The notes under the pieces were generated by a model. The model was given only the letters and a program-made list of their open reading frames with translations, ran no database searches and was not told where the DNA came from. Source: Lachnospiraceae bacterium (GTDB taxonomy: Bacteria; Bacillota; Clostridia; Lachnospirales; Lachnospiraceae). From it: DNA of 64,000 nt. Both the position numbers and the translations under genes were made by a program. How positions within the stretch are numbered: the stretch's first letter is position 1; every line of letters begins with the position of its first letter. The stretch is from NCBI GenBank assembly GCA_024684085.1, contig JAIKXM010000006.1, positions 27,126 through 91,125 on the forward strand, read 5' to 3'. Below, piece by piece: positions 63,626-64,000 of this stretch.

Positions 63626-64000
63626 ATGGGAGCATGGGGGCCGGGTTTATATCAAGATGATATAGCAGAAGATGTGAAAGTGCGATATGAAGAGAATCTG
63701 AGGAAAGGCTTGTCAGGGACTGAGATAACTAAAATATTGATAGAAGAAAATGAGTATATCTTGGATGACGCAGAAGAGGCTTCTGTTTTTTGGTTTGCTC
63801 TGGCTGATACTCAATGGAAGTTCGGGCGACTGGAAGATAGTGTTAAAAATAAAGCGATTGCCTGCTTGGAAGAAGGAACCAATCTTAAGATATGGGAAGA
63901 GAGTGAAGAACCTAAGGCGTATAAAAAACGGCAGGAAGTTCTTAATGCGCTTAAGGAAAGATTACTCTCGGAGCAACCTCCGGAGAAGAAAATCCGTATT
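63626..64000 (+). CDS. DUF4259-like protein (partial)
   Basis: Open to the window end, 125 codons, not in the ORF track. MGAWGPGLYQDDIAEDVKVRYEE resembles the N-terminus of DUF4259 proteins (MGTWGPGNF-DD); AAYWFAL-like FWFALADTQWKFGRL follows. ATG 63626 lies in a GGATGG-rich context with GGATGGTAATA upstream. Function unknown; small families of this kind often occur as immunity or stress proteins. Composition is more AT-rich than the polysaccharide genes. Confidence 0.7.
   Translation, partial: MGAWGPGLYQDDIAEDVKVRYEENLRKGLSGTEITKILIEENEYILDDAEEASVFWFALADTQWKFGRLEDSVKNKAIACLEEGTNLKIWEESEEPKAYKKRQEVLNALKERLLSEQPPEKKIRI

Overview
The window is a stretch of bacterial chromosome of moderate GC. 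Low-GC-type gene order, AAG/CTT-rich codon use, AGGAGG ribosome sites, a PPi-dependent phosphofructokinase, an upf0735-hom-lysC operon and a VbhA-like/Fic pair all point to a Firmicute of class Clostridia, most likely Lachnospiraceae (Butyrivibrio-like). That placement is inference from gene content; there is no rRNA in the window, and I saw no tRNA.

Layout. 1-4.9 kb: the 3' end of an unidentified gene, then a minus-strand operon moxR - DUF58 - transglutaminase-like membrane protein. 5.0-8.1 kb: an AT-rich accessory island holding an internally deleted Rpn-type nuclease, a VbhA-like antitoxin with a Fic toxin, a zinc-ribbon protein, an HNH-like protein and an unidentified overlapping gene pair. 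8.2-14.1 kb: a chemoreceptor, a CPBP protease, and a DUF2975 / XRE regulator / DUF4173 group. 14.2-20 kb: glyA, thiT behind a TPP riboswitch, and the ACT-domain gene with hom and lysC. 20.3-20.6 kb: a strong candidate structured non-coding RNA with its own promoter and terminator. 20.7-26.4 kb: GH3 glycosidase, pncB, PFP and cysK, with two copies of a MITE-like element. 26.8-35 kb: HU, then a tightly packed housekeeping operon (rqcP, ftsB, tilS, hpt, ftsH, riboflavin kinase, birA, DJ-1, argC, trmL). 35-44 kb: DUF5662 (minus strand), mutS2, a two-component system, DUF1846 and a second ftsH. 44.3-63.4 kb: a long exopolysaccharide locus that makes GDP-fucose (manC, gmd, fcl), starts repeat units on a lipid carrier (polyprenyl sugar transferase), extends them (seven glycosyltransferases), and polymerises them (EpsG-like, Wzz-like); a MATE/MOP protein closes it. 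The window ends inside a DUF4259-like gene.

The most interesting non-gene signals are: (1) a 14-bp palindrome TGACACNNGTGTCA with four perfect and six one-mismatch copies, in different reading frames and one intergenic; (2) the ~310-nt structured RNA; (3) four 28-bp tandem repeats filling the space between the divergent thiT and upf0735 promoters; (4) the MITE-like elements; (5) a glycosyltransferase with a 60-bp in-frame triplication next to its DG-STD motif; and (6) two probable leaderless mRNAs. All counts were made by eye and may be incomplete.
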